From: Christensenella sp. UBA7703
GTDB taxonomy: Bacteria; Bacillota; Clostridia; Christensenellales; CAG-138
Direction of reading: 5' to 3'
DNA length: 26,688 bases
Assembly: GCA_002482505.1 (NCBI GenBank)
Contig: DLGD01000015.1
Coordinates: forward strand, 1 to 26,688
Below are positions 7,999-16,037 of the stretch, one piece after another; the first letter of the stretch is position 1, and the number at the start of each line of letters is the position of its first letter. The notes under the pieces were generated by a model, which ran no database searches, was not told where the DNA came from, and worked only from the letters and a program-made list of their open reading frames with translations. A program made the position numbers and the translations under genes.

Positions 7999-10900
7999 AT
8001 GGCTGGCAGCGATAAGACCGTATTCGATCCCGGCGCAACCGTGGCTGAGAGCGACAAGACGGTTTTGGAGAGCGATGCGACCGTGTTGGTTGATGGTACT
8101 ACCTTATTGGAGGCCGCGCTTTCCGACGCGATGGGGCGGACGGGCACCGATGCAAGGGAGAACATCGCAATTCAAAAGGGCGATACCATTCTCGATACCT
8201 ATCGCGTCGAGTCCGAAGCCATCGAGGGCGGCATGGGCAGCGTCTGGCGCGTGCATCACACAGGGTGGGATGTCGATCTGGCCATGAAACGTCCGCAGCC
8301 AAAGTGCTTTTCTACGGAGAAAAGCAAAGCGGATTTTATCCACGAGTGCGAGGCATGGATCAACCTCGGTCTGCATCCCAATATCGTATCCTGTTACTAT
8401 GTGCGTGAAATCTCCGGCACGCCGAGCATCTTTTCTGAGTGGATGGACGGCGGAAGCCTGGAGAGTGCGATTCAAAAAGGGACGATCTACGCGGGAATGG
8501 AGGCGGCGCAAAAAGAGCGCCTGCTTGATCTCTCGATCCAGTTTGCGCGAGGCCTCCATTACGCACACGAAGCTGGGTTGATCCATCAGGATGTGAAGCC
8601 GGATAATGTACTGCTCACAAAAGAAGGAGAAGCCAAGGTGGCCGATTTCGGTCTTGCGCGCGCCCGCGCGATTTTAACGGAACTGGAAGGCAATGTCACC
8701 ATGCGTGATGCAGCCGCTGGCGGCAAGACCATGCTCTCTCCATCCGGCGGGTATACGCCCGCCTACTGCTCCATGGAGCAGATGGACGGCAAACCGCTCA
8801 CGCGCCGAACGGACATCTACAGCTGGGCGGTATCGGTGATGGAGATGTACCTTGGGGCTCGCCCATGGGCAAACGGCGTGGTGGCGGGGCTTTCGTGCGC
8901 GACGTATTTCAAAAAGGCGCGTGTGCCGATGCCGGAAGCGCTCAAAGATTTGCTTTCGCAATGTCTAAAGGACGAGCCGGAAGACAGATTGCACGATTTT
9001 GCGGAGATAGAGACGAAACTTCACGAGATATACCAGGCAGAGACTGGGACCGCCTACCCACGCCCCGCGCCAAAGGCTGCGGCGGATACGGCGGACAGCC
9101 TCAACAACCGGGCGCTGTCTTTCGTTGATCTTGGTAAGCCTGAGAAGGCGGAAAACTGCCTACAGCAAGCCTTGATTAAGGACGCATCTAATTCTGAAGC
9201 CATTTATAACCATGCATTGCTTTCCTGGCTAAGCGGCAAAGCAGATGACGAAGCAGCGCTGCGTGCCTTGAGCGTAATCTGCCTGCCCGAAAAACAAAAG
9301 AACTACAATGGCAGGATCGAAGCACTACGCGGAAATGATGTAGGCTTCCTGCCAGAACAAGACGCACCTCGTGCTATTTTTGACGTAGGGATATTTGTAT
9401 GCTTTAACCCCTGCGATAATAGTGCCCTTCTGCTGGGTGCGGACAAATTTGAAGGTCAGAGCAAGCAATACAAGGTGATACATCTTGTAAACGGCAATTT
9501 CTCCCAGGCTGTTGTTGTGCCCGCCAAACCTTTTTGGGCTACGATCAGTGCTGATGGAAATTATTTATGCGTAAAAATGGAGAGAGAGGTTGGGCTTTAC
9601 GACATCAGACGGGGGAATTTCAGCAGGCGCGTTGGGGATGAACAGAATGAGATCCTCTCCGCCTGCGCCGCAACTGATGGACATGGGTTCTACCAAGGCC
9701 GCGCAGACGGAGTGTACTATTATGATTTCGCCGAGGGAGGCTTGCAACGGCTGTACGCTTCGCAGACGCCCTGCTCAAGGGTGACCCAGAGTTCAGACGG
9801 GACGCTTCTTGCCTGGTTCTGTCAACGCGGGAGAGACTACGACATTCAGGTTTTCAATCCGTACACAAAGAGCATTCTTATGACGGCCAGAAGCGCTGAC
9901 AACCCCTTTTTGGCTTTCAGTTCGAGCGGCAGGCGGCTGTATGTAGGTGGAGAGCAGGGGACCCTTTCGGTATACGACATAAAAGACGGTTCCCTCTTTT
10001 TCCAATGCACGCTCGATGACGGCGTTCGCTTCGTGTGCGCCGTTCCGGGGGATCGCTACATTCTAACAACTCATGTTCATGATCGCATCCGCGTCTGGGA
10101 TATGGAGCGACGCATGTGCCTGCGTTCTTATAGCGGGTTCGACGGCTTACCGTTTCCCCGTTGGGGAAACGACGGGGCGCTCGTCATCGCCGCATTGAAC
10201 GGCAAGGGCAGATATCGGGAGTATCCCATGCCGGAAATGAAGGGCAAACCCGTATGGGAACTGAGCATTGTTAAGGACGCAGCAACGCAGCTTGCCAATG
10301 GCGCGCGGTTTGAGCAGGCAATCTTTGCTGCCGAGGCAGCCTTTGTAAGGGGAGACTTTGTGATCTCGTTAAAGCAACTCAGGGAGGCGCGCGCGTTCCC
10401 CGGCCGCCGAAGTGAGCCGCGCTGTCTCGCGCTATCGATAAAATTGGCGCCCCATTTCCGCCGTGGCAAGCTTCTGGACATAGTTCTTCTCTGTCACATA
10501 CCGCAGGTTACGGATGCCGCCCTATCTAAAGACGGCAAGTTTATTCTGGATCGCCGCACGCATGCGGTCTCGTGGGCCGAAAATGGCAAAGGCGTGATTT
10601 CGGAACATGCGACCAGAAAGTACAAGGATGCTGCATTTATAGGTGGCAATCAAGTTGTCTATTGTTATAAGCAGGGTGAAAATGCGGAACTAATGGTCGA
10701 CATTTACCGTCTGCCGGACGGTGACGACGTCTATTGCGAACCTGGCTATAGCGGATGTGTCTGCCGAGGGAACGGCGTAAGCGACGTCTCTCTGAGCTTT
10801 GTAACTTCGCCGGACTGTGAGAGTTTTGTTGTTTCGTTCCCGGGGTTTTGGCGCAACAGTTATGTCACCGTCAACGGCAGCGGCAAAACCCTGGGCGTCT

Positions 10901-11442
10901 ATCCGCCGCCGATGGGCGTGTGGGCCGTGGTCGGTACGAAGGACATTCTGCCCGCCGTGGCGGCCTTTATCGACGCAAAGGGCGTAGTGCGACTTGCAGA
11001 CGGAAAACGGCTCCTGAAGTGGAGCAAGGTTCCTGATATCCAAAGACGTATATTTAAGCTTATGAAGTTTAGAGTGACCGCCAATGAGGGAGAAAAGCTG
11101 GCCGCTCTGGTTAGTGTGGGCCATGCTTTACTCAGAAAGGAAAAGCTGCAGCACCTCGTAGATGAGCAGGATAATAAACTCTTTCTTTTCTCTCTGGAGA
11201 CGGGCAAGCTACTGCGTTCCGTGCGCTTGCCGGAGGGTGAGTACGCGACGCATCATGGCGGCTACTTGACCTGCGTTCAGGATGGCGACATATTGCTCTA
11301 CGACATCGCAGCCTTTCGGAAATACGATACTCCGGAACCCGTTCACATTCCCGGCGTAACGAAAAGAGCAGAATTCAGCGCCGACATGCTGCATATGTTT
11401 GCTTCCTCTTCGGTCTATTTCCTCGATTGGGAACTTCTTTAA
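7999..11442 (+). CDS. Ser/Thr protein kinase with TPR-like helices and two beta-propellers
   Basis: This 1147-residue cytoplasmic protein has an N-terminal Thr-rich heptad repeat (residues 7-41), a Hanks-type kinase domain (about 65-345), TPR-like helices (about 362-430), a WD-like propeller (about 445-750), a helical linker (about 755-830) and a second propeller to the end. Kinase motifs: glycine loop EGGMGSV, Lys97 in LAMKRP, catalytic loop HQDVKPDN with D198 and N203, and ADFG with D216. The arginine of the usual HRD is Gln here, so this is a non-RD kinase, but the catalytic residues are intact. The APE region reads YCSMEQ. There is no transmembrane helix, unlike PknB/PrkC. It is a paralog of the gene cut by the left window edge, and it ends a run of closely spaced genes that includes the Clp/FtsH hybrid. 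Substrates are unknown. Confidence 0.93.
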   Translation: MAGSDKTVFDPGATVAESDKTVLESDATVLVDGTTLLEAALSDAMGRTGTDARENIAIQKGDTILDTYRVESEAIEGGMGSVWRVHHTGWDVDLAMKRPQPKCFSTEKSKADFIHECEAWINLGLHPNIVSCYYVREISGTPSIFSEWMDGGSLESAIQKGTIYAGMEAAQKERLLDLSIQFARGLHYAHEAGLIHQDVKPDNVLLTKEGEAKVADFGLARARAILTELEGNVTMRDAAAGGKTMLSPSGGYTPAYCSMEQMDGKPLTRRTDIYSWAVSVMEMYLGARPWANGVVAGLSCATYFKKARVPMPEALKDLLSQCLKDEPEDRLHDFAEIETKLHEIYQAETGTAYPRPAPKAAADTADSLNNRALSFVDLGKPEKAENCLQQALIKDASNSEAIYNHALLSWLSGKADDEAALRALSVICLPEKQKNYNGRIEALRGNDVGFLPEQDAPRAIFDVGIFVCFNPCDNSALLLGADKFEGQSKQYKVIHLVNGNFSQAVVVPAKPFWATISADGNYLCVKMEREVGLYDIRRGNFSRRVGDEQNEILSACAATDGHGFYQGRADGVYYYDFAEGGLQRLYASQTPCSRVTQSSDGTLLAWFCQRGRDYDIQVFNPYTKSILMTARSADNPFLAFSSSGRRLYVGGEQGTLSVYDIKDGSLFFQCTLDDGVRFVCAVPGDRYILTTHVHDRIRVWDMERRMCLRSYSGFDGLPFPRWGNDGALVIAALNGKGRYREYPMPEMKGKPVWELSIVKDAATQLANGARFEQAIFAAEAAFVRGDFVISLKQLREARAFPGRRSEPRCLALSIKLAPHFRRGKLLDIVLLCHIPQVTDAALSKDGKFILDRRTHAVSWAENGKGVISEHATRKYKDAAFIGGNQVVYCYKQGENAELMVDIYRLPDGDDVYCEPGYSGCVCRGNGVSDVSLSFVTSPDCESFVVSFPGFWRNSYVTVNGSGKTLGVYPPPMGVWAVVGTKDILPAVAAFIDAKGVVRLADGKRLLKWSKVPDIQRRIFKLMKFRVTANEGEKLAALVSVGHALLRKEKLQHLVDEQDNKLFLFSLETGKLLRSVRLPEGEYATHHGGYLTCVQDGDILLYDIAAFRKYDTPEPVHIPGVTKRAEFSADMLHMFASSSVYFLDWELL
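8017..8121 (+). repeat. Five tandem Thr-Val/Leu heptads at the kinase N-terminus
   Basis: Residues 7-41 of the kinase read as five seven-residue units, each starting with Thr and then Val or Leu: TVFDPGA, TVAESDK, TVLESDA, TVLVDGT, TLLEAAL. The Thr residues are 7, 14, 21, 28 and 35. The acidic surroundings and exact spacing suggest phospho-acceptor or docking sites, for example for an FHA-type reader. That role is inferred, and no FHA protein is seen in this window. Confidence 0.7.
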
Positions 11443-11551
11443 CTGCGGATACAATCCTTTCAGCATACGTATACACCACTGCAACTTTACTAAAAAAATC
11501 CCTTTTGTCCCCATGGTAATCTGTGCTCATCAAACAAGGAGGCACAGAGAA

Positions 11552-11857
11552 ATGAAAACCAAGGGACAGAAGGGATTTGCTATTGTCAACATTATCGTGG
11601 GCGTGATCCTGGTCATGGCATCGTTCGCCATGTTCGGCGATCCAAGCGTGGGCCCCGGCGGCATCATCAGCCTCGCGTTGGGCGGTGTGTTCTGGGGCGT
11701 GGGGGCGTGGGCACTCTCTACGTTCAAAAAGCACATGGACGATGAAGCCCGCGTAAAGAAGGCCCGTTGCTGGAACCTCGTTTGCTTCATCGTTTCGGTG
11801 CTGGTGCTGGCTGTCTGCACGGTGCTGCCCATCCTCGGCTCGGTGGGCTTGCTTTAA
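11552..11857 (+). CDS. Small membrane protein with three predicted helices
   Basis: A 101-residue protein with three hydrophobic stretches: about residues 8-29 (IVNIIVGVILVMASFAMFG), 36-55 (IISLALGGVFWGVGAWAL) and 70-95 (LVCFIVSVLVLAVCTVLPIL). A charged loop between helices 2 and 3 contains KKHMDDEARVKK. ATG 11552 is chosen because AAGGAGG (11536-11542) lies nine bases upstream. The frame is open back to 11399, but that extension overlaps the end of the kinase gene and looks non-coding. I do not recognise the family. The upstream region carries TGCAAC at 11480-11485, like the ECF-type -35 element before 15324, but without a good -10 element. Confidence 0.8.
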   Translation: MKTKGQKGFAIVNIIVGVILVMASFAMFGDPSVGPGGIISLALGGVFWGVGAWALSTFKKHMDDEARVKKARCWNLVCFIVSVLVLAVCTVLPILGSVGLL

Positions 11858-11892
11858 AACGTTTTGTCTTTTGTGAAAGTGGGGAGCAGAAT

Positions 11893-12159
11893 ATGAAAAC
11901 CGCGGATATGACCGATCGGGAGTTGGAGACAAAGCTTTGGGACGACGATCAAGACGCAGCATTTGCGGATGTGACTGACGCGGATTTCGATAGGCTGCTC
12001 ATCGATGTATACGGCGCCGACGGCTCACCCTACATGGATGAATTCGAGTACATCGACGCCTGCATCTGCAACAGAGGCGTGGAAAAGAGGCGGGCGGTGT
12101 TTCATGCCTGGCGGAAGGCGAAGGGTTGCGATCCGTCGGCGCTTCATCATGAGGAATGA
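11893..12159 (+). CDS. Small acidic hypothetical protein
   Basis: An 88-residue, strongly acidic protein (DMTDRELETKLWDDDQDAAF, then ADVTDADFDRLLID) with a more basic C-terminal third (GVEKRRAVFHAWRKAKGC). It has no signal peptide or membrane helix and is probably all-helical. ATG 11893 follows GGGGAG (11881-11886) by six bases and begins 35 bases after the small membrane protein. The frame is open back to 11767, but that part lies inside the upstream gene. I do not recognise the family. Confidence 0.7.
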   Translation: MKTADMTDRELETKLWDDDQDAAFADVTDADFDRLLIDVYGADGSPYMDEFEYIDACICNRGVEKRRAVFHAWRKAKGCDPSALHHEE

Positions 12160-12214
12160 AAGCAATGCTGTTCCGCATCTGTATGAAAACCGATAGTTTG
12201 ATAGGAGGAAGCAT

Positions 12215-14146
12215 ATGAGACGCTTGATCGCATGTACCATCCTGTTGATGTTCAGCCTTTCTTTCTTTTGTTGTACCGTTCAGAAGGATTCAGCGGATAC
12301 TTCAACGCAGGTATCCGTTGTGGAGATGACAGATGAACCCAAGACCGCGCCGAAATCGGTAACGACCTCAGTACCCGTTGACTATGTGGCCTATACACCG
12401 GCTAAGGACGCGGCGCTGAATGCGCTCAAAGGCACTTTGGATGAAAGTCGCTCCTGCCTTTACGCTTATCGTGACTTTGGAGTGACGGAGAATCATTTTA
12501 CACAAAAAGCCAAGATGTTCGGAAGCAACGGTGAACTCGTGAAGAATATGGATGAGAACTCGCAAAGCGACCCTTATTCCGGTCGGAGCTGCATTCGCTG
12601 CGAAATCGGTACGCAGGGTAAGGATTGGGGTGGCTGGCTGTTTTTAAACGGCTACCTGCCTGCAGGAGAAACGGTTCCCCGTCTCAACGACGGTAGGCAG
12701 GAAAACGCAGGGTTGGATTTGACCGGTGCAACTGAGCTTCGCTTTTTTGCAAAGGGCGAAACCGGAGGCGAAATGGTGGAGTTCTTTACGGCGGGCTTCG
12801 GCTACGACGGGGAATGGGGTAATCGGCTTGTGGATTACCCGGACAGTGCGAAGAAACAGACGCTTGGTTTTGTTATGCTCACGCCGGATTGGCAGGAGTA
12901 CGTGATCCCTCTTTCCGGTGAGAATCTTGATTATATCTGTTGCGGATTCGGCTATGTATGCAGCGGCAACAAGAGTGGAAGCAGCACGAATATCTTTTAT
13001 CTCGACGATATTCGCTTTACCGGGCAGATTGTTTCCCTTCAAAGCGCACCGATATTGCTGCGCTCCTACAATACCGATAACATCTATATTCAGAATGCCG
13101 CTTTTTCCTACGATAACGCCCTTGTAGCCATGGCGTTTCTTTCGGAAGGGAGGCAGACGGAAGCAGCCCAAATACTTGACGCTTTCGTATATGCTATAGA
13201 GAATGATCGCTATGCTGCGGGGCGATTACGCAACGCCTATGCCGCGGGTGATATTTCCGCCCTGCCCGGATGGGAGAGCGGCGCTCGCCTGCCGGGCTGG
13301 TATGACGCCGACGAGGGCGATACCGGCATCTGGTATGAGGATCGATATCAGGTGGGGAGCAACGTAGGCAACACCGCCTATGTAGCCTTGGCATTCCTAC
13401 AATATGATGCCATCTATGGCAGCGAGACGTATCGGAATGCGGCGAAGACACTCATGGATTGGGTTCTGGAAAACTGTACAGATGGGAATGTCGGTCTAAC
13501 CGCGGGCTTTGACGGTTGGGCTGAAGGAGAGAAACCAGTGGTGTATCCATTCACCTATAAATCCATCGAGCACAACATCGACGCCTACGCAACCTTTCGT
13601 CAGCTTTACGCTTGTACTGGAGAGGCAAGGTATCTAGCGGCTGCGGACAGCGCACGAGCCTTCATAAATACCATGTACGACGACACGGCAGGCGTATTTT
13701 ACACCGGAACCACCGAGGATGGCATAACACCCAGCCGCGACAACATCGTGCTGGATGCGCAGGTATGGGCGGCGTTGGCGCTGGGCGAAGACTTTACGCC
13801 TTATGAGGATTCTCTTAACCGGGTGGCGTCCATGCGCACGGCAGCGGGCGGATATCCCTTCTGCGAGGAGAACACAGGCGGCGGCTGGTGGGCGGAGGGA
13901 ACGGCTTATACGGCTCTACTGTACCGACTGCGCGGCGAAGACGCAAACGCGAAAGCTGCGCTGGACGAACTTTCAGCTATCCAGTTGGAAAGTGGTTTAT
14001 TCCCCGCCGCAACGGTGGAAACGCTGCCCACCGGCTTTGAGTTGTTCGATGGATCGCCATGGGTTTACTCCAGCGATCCGCATATCGCCCCTGCTGCGTG
14101 GTTTGTCCTCACCATCAATGGATTCAATCCGTATCGATTTTACTGA
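12215..14146 (+). CDS. Secreted lipoprotein with carbohydrate-binding-like domain and six-hairpin glycosidase-like domain
   Basis: This 643-residue protein starts with a signal peptide (MRRLIACTILLMFSLSFFCC). Cys19 or Cys20 could be lipidated, but the lipobox is weak. Residues of about 70-275 look like a beta-sandwich carbohydrate-binding domain (LDLTGATELRFFAKGETGG, TPDWQEYVIPLSG, FYLDDIRFTG). Residues of about 285-643 are helical with repeated aromatic-rich hairpins like an (alpha/alpha)6 glycosidase barrel: YDNALVAMAFL, NTAYVALAFL, IEHNIDAYATF (E452, D456), NIVLDAQVWAALAL, GGGWWAEGTAYTALL. The Glu and Asp residues in these hairpins are catalytic candidates. The expected role is cutting or binding an extracellular polysaccharide at the cell surface. 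I cannot assign a glycoside hydrolase family. AGGAGG at 12203-12208, six bases from the ATG, fixes the start. Confidence 0.8.
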   Translation: MRRLIACTILLMFSLSFFCCTVQKDSADTSTQVSVVEMTDEPKTAPKSVTTSVPVDYVAYTPAKDAALNALKGTLDESRSCLYAYRDFGVTENHFTQKAKMFGSNGELVKNMDENSQSDPYSGRSCIRCEIGTQGKDWGGWLFLNGYLPAGETVPRLNDGRQENAGLDLTGATELRFFAKGETGGEMVEFFTAGFGYDGEWGNRLVDYPDSAKKQTLGFVMLTPDWQEYVIPLSGENLDYICCGFGYVCSGNKSGSSTNIFYLDDIRFTGQIVSLQSAPILLRSYNTDNIYIQNAAFSYDNALVAMAFLSEGRQTEAAQILDAFVYAIENDRYAAGRLRNAYAAGDISALPGWESGARLPGWYDADEGDTGIWYEDRYQVGSNVGNTAYVALAFLQYDAIYGSETYRNAAKTLMDWVLENCTDGNVGLTAGFDGWAEGEKPVVYPFTYKSIEHNIDAYATFRQLYACTGEARYLAAADSARAFINTMYDDTAGVFYTGTTEDGITPSRDNIVLDAQVWAALALGEDFTPYEDSLNRVASMRTAAGGYPFCEENTGGGWWAEGTAYTALLYRLRGEDANAKAALDELSAIQLESGLFPAATVETLPTGFELFDGSPWVYSSDPHIAPAAWFVLTINGFNPYRFY

Positions 14147-14161
14147 TGCGGCTAAACCTCT

Positions 14162-14179
14162 CCCTTGACGCATCAAGGG
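14162..14179. other. Hairpin after the glycosidase-like gene
   Basis: CCCTTGA and TCAAGGG form a perfect 7-bp stem around the loop CGCA, 15 bases after the stop codon. There is no T-run behind it, so it is at best a weak or factor-assisted terminator or an mRNA 3' end structure. The rest of the gap up to 14342 shows nothing else I can support. Confidence 0.45.
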
Positions 14180-14342
14180 GACACGGGTCTTATTTGACAA
14201 CCATTGTTTCCACGCGCATTACGTTGCTTTTTATCAGCCACAGAAGCATTATCTCAGATGTTGGCAAAGACAAGACCAAGCGTTCCGTATTACACTGCGC
14301 AGACGCGCTACAGACTCAAATGAAGGCCGGAGGGGTTTCAGG

Positions 14343-15107
14343 ATGATTTTTATTACGGGAGATACACATGCCGACTTTGCACGGTTTCGCAACCCGCTGC
14401 CCTTTCCAAAGGGATACCGTACGTCGTTGGAGGATGTCGTCATCATCTGTGGCGATTTCGGCGGTGTTTGGGAGGACACTCAGCATCAGGCGGCGCAGCT
14501 AGACCGACTGTCAAAGCTCCCGTATACAGTCTTATTCGTCGACGGCAACCACGAAAACTACGACCTGCTGGAGGCATATGCCGTCACGGACTGGAACGGC
14601 GGGCACGTGCGGGCCATACGAAACAATGTCTTGCAGCTGATGCGCGGGCAGCGCTTTACGATAGACGGCAAGTCCTTCTTCACGATGGGCGGTGCAGCGT
14701 GCCATGACATCCAAAATGGAGTGTTGGATCCGGCGGACGATAGCTTTATGATTCAGTTTCGCGAACTGCGTTATCAGGGTAAATTCTTCCGCATCCGAAA
14801 TCATTCTTGGTGGGATCGGGAATTGCCCACCGAGGAGGAGTTGGAAGAAGGCTGGCGTACGCTTGAACTTGCGTCGTTTCAGGTCGATTATGTCATTTCG
14901 CACTGCGCGCCGACCGAGCTGCAAAACCAAATAATGGCAAAACTGCATAACGATACCTATCAAGCCAACCGGCTGACAGATTTTTTGCAGCGAGTATATG
15001 ACAATTGCTCTTTTTCTCACTGGTTTTGTGGGCATTATCATGTGCCGTATGACCTTACACCGAAGTTTCATGTCCTGTATGAACCTTTGATGGTTCTGCC
15101 AGAGTAA
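14343..15107 (+). CDS. Metallophosphoesterase
   Basis: A 254-residue protein of the calcineurin-like phosphoesterase superfamily. The metal-binding motifs are complete and in order: GDTH (D7, H9), GDFGG (D38), GNHE (N69, H70), SHCAP (H187) and GHYH (H231, H233). These ligands normally hold two metal ions that hydrolyse phosphoesters. The substrate (protein, nucleotide or other) cannot be told from the sequence. It has no signal peptide and should be cytoplasmic. GGAGGGG at 14329-14335 is seven bases before the ATG. As a possible phosphatase near a protein kinase it might reverse phosphorylation, but similar phosphoesterases are common as stand-alone genes, so this link is only a suggestion. 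Confidence 0.92.
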   Translation: MIFITGDTHADFARFRNPLPFPKGYRTSLEDVVIICGDFGGVWEDTQHQAAQLDRLSKLPYTVLFVDGNHENYDLLEAYAVTDWNGGHVRAIRNNVLQLMRGQRFTIDGKSFFTMGGAACHDIQNGVLDPADDSFMIQFRELRYQGKFFRIRNHSWWDRELPTEEELEEGWRTLELASFQVDYVISHCAPTELQNQIMAKLHNDTYQANRLTDFLQRVYDNCSFSHWFCGHYHVPYDLTPKFHVLYEPLMVLPE

Positions 15108-15190
15108 CGCTATTCAAACTTTAAAAATTCTCATACGCATCGAATCTATACGGTTACGGCGGTTTCTCGTGCGATTTTCTTTGATCGGGG

Positions 15191-15210
15191 CGCAGCTTTT
15201 TTGAGCTGCG
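15191..15210. other. Hairpin in the 15108-15323 gap
   Basis: CGCAGCT and AGCTGCG form a perfect 7-bp stem with the loop TTTTTG. The T-run is in the loop rather than after the stem, so it is not a standard intrinsic terminator. It separates the phosphoesterase gene from the promoter-like element at 15252 and could mark the transcript boundary. Confidence 0.4.
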
Positions 15211-15251
15211 TGCTTTCCACGCGCGTTCCCGTAGTGTGGTCGTCGGTGGAC

Positions 15252-15277
15252 TGCAACTATTTTGAAAAAACCTCGTC
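15252..15277 (+). promoter_or_regulatory. ECF-sigma-type promoter candidate
   Basis: TGCAAC (15252-15257) and CGTC (15274-15277) are separated by exactly 16 bases with an A/T-run between them. This fits the known Bacillota ECF consensus, -35 TGAAAC-like and -10 CGTC/CGTA with a 16-17 base spacer. It lies 46 bases before the start of the next gene, so it probably drives 15324 and the membrane gene behind it under envelope-stress-type control. The sigma factor is not in this window. Confidence 0.5.
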
Positions 15278-15323
15278 AAGTCACGCGCTATCATGAAATC
15301 ATCTTACCAAGGAGGAATAATTC

Positions 15324-16025
15324 ATGAGTGCACAATTACTCAAACGAGAACACTTCGAAAATGGGGAATCCTTCTCTGAAAAAGACTTCAGCGCATTTTT
15401 GTTAGCGTCTCGCGAAAGCGCGAAGGCAATCTACTCGCGCTACCTTCCCTGCCTTGCGGGCGGCGTACTCATCAGCGTTTTCTTCGCCAAGGGAGTTGGA
15501 GGCTTTGTTGGCAACATGCTCGGCGTCGCTTGTATCTTTGCGGGACTAATTCTGGGCGGGGTGCTTACCAAGAAAGTGTCCGAATCTGCCAATGAACTCG
15601 CGGCAAAACTCGGCATAACGCAAAGCGACATCGTCAAGGCGCGGCGGAATATGAAGAACAACACCGTCGCCTGGCGCGACCCTGATATGGAAAAGCGGAC
15701 CACCTATCAGAATGTGGTTTCAGAAATGAACTCGAAGCCAACGCCCGTTTATCCGGCGGCAAATATACCAGTTAAGAAAACGTATCCGCTATTTACCGGT
15801 ACCGGCGTATGCGACGTATGCAATCAGCCACTTAGCGAGGGGAAGGCCTATATCGTGCCGAACAACGTATTCTATGCCTCTCCCAAATGGCGCGCATGGT
15901 ACAAGCAGACGGGGGTCCTCTTTATGCGACGCCCGTTCAGCGACGCAGACATTGCCGCCATGCAAGCACGCGATCATTCTGCGGGATCGGCCGTCTGCGA
16001 ACAGTGCATCCAAATGTTTGAATAG
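15324..16025 (+). CDS. Membrane protein with C-terminal CxxC...CxxC zinc-binding-like domain
   Basis: A 233-residue protein. Two closely spaced transmembrane helices lie at about residues 38-57 and 62-82 (PCLAGGVLISVFFAKGVGGF, GVACIFAGLILGGVLTKK). A cytoplasmic-looking linker follows, then a C-terminal domain with C163-x2-C166 (GVCDVCNQPL) and C225-x2-C228 (AVCEQCIQMF), a probable four-cysteine zinc site. There is no signal peptide at the N-terminus. AAGGAGG eight to nine bases before the ATG supports the start. It is preceded by an ECF-type promoter and followed within 12 bases by the next frame, so the two are probably co-translated. I do not recognise the family. Confidence 0.8.
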   Translation: MSAQLLKREHFENGESFSEKDFSAFLLASRESAKAIYSRYLPCLAGGVLISVFFAKGVGGFVGNMLGVACIFAGLILGGVLTKKVSESANELAAKLGITQSDIVKARRNMKNNTVAWRDPDMEKRTTYQNVVSEMNSKPTPVYPAANIPVKKTYPLFTGTGVCDVCNQPLSEGKAYIVPNNVFYASPKWRAWYKQTGVLFMRRPFSDADIAAMQARDHSAGSAVCEQCIQMFE

Positions 16026-16029
16026 GAGG
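16024..16029 (+). promoter_or_regulatory. Ribosome binding site pointing to an AUA start at 16038
   Basis: AGGAGG overlaps the stop of the preceding gene and lies eight bases before an ATA codon at 16038. In that frame there is no ATG, GTG or TTG until GTG 16134, yet the translation between them looks like real protein. Confidence 0.45.
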
Positions 16030-16037
16030 AGATTGAT

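Noticed and set aside
11480..11509. Second ECF promoter before the small membrane protein
   Set aside because: The TGCAAC element and A/T-run are there, but the -10 position reads CTTT instead of CGTC, so I keep it only as a note.
11399..11551. Upstream extension of the small membrane protein
   Set aside because: It overlaps the kinase gene end and reads unlike protein; AAGGAGG points to ATG 11552.
12644..13171. Minus-strand frame of 175 codons
   Set aside because: It lies inside the glycosidase-like lipoprotein gene and has no recognisable motif or start signal.
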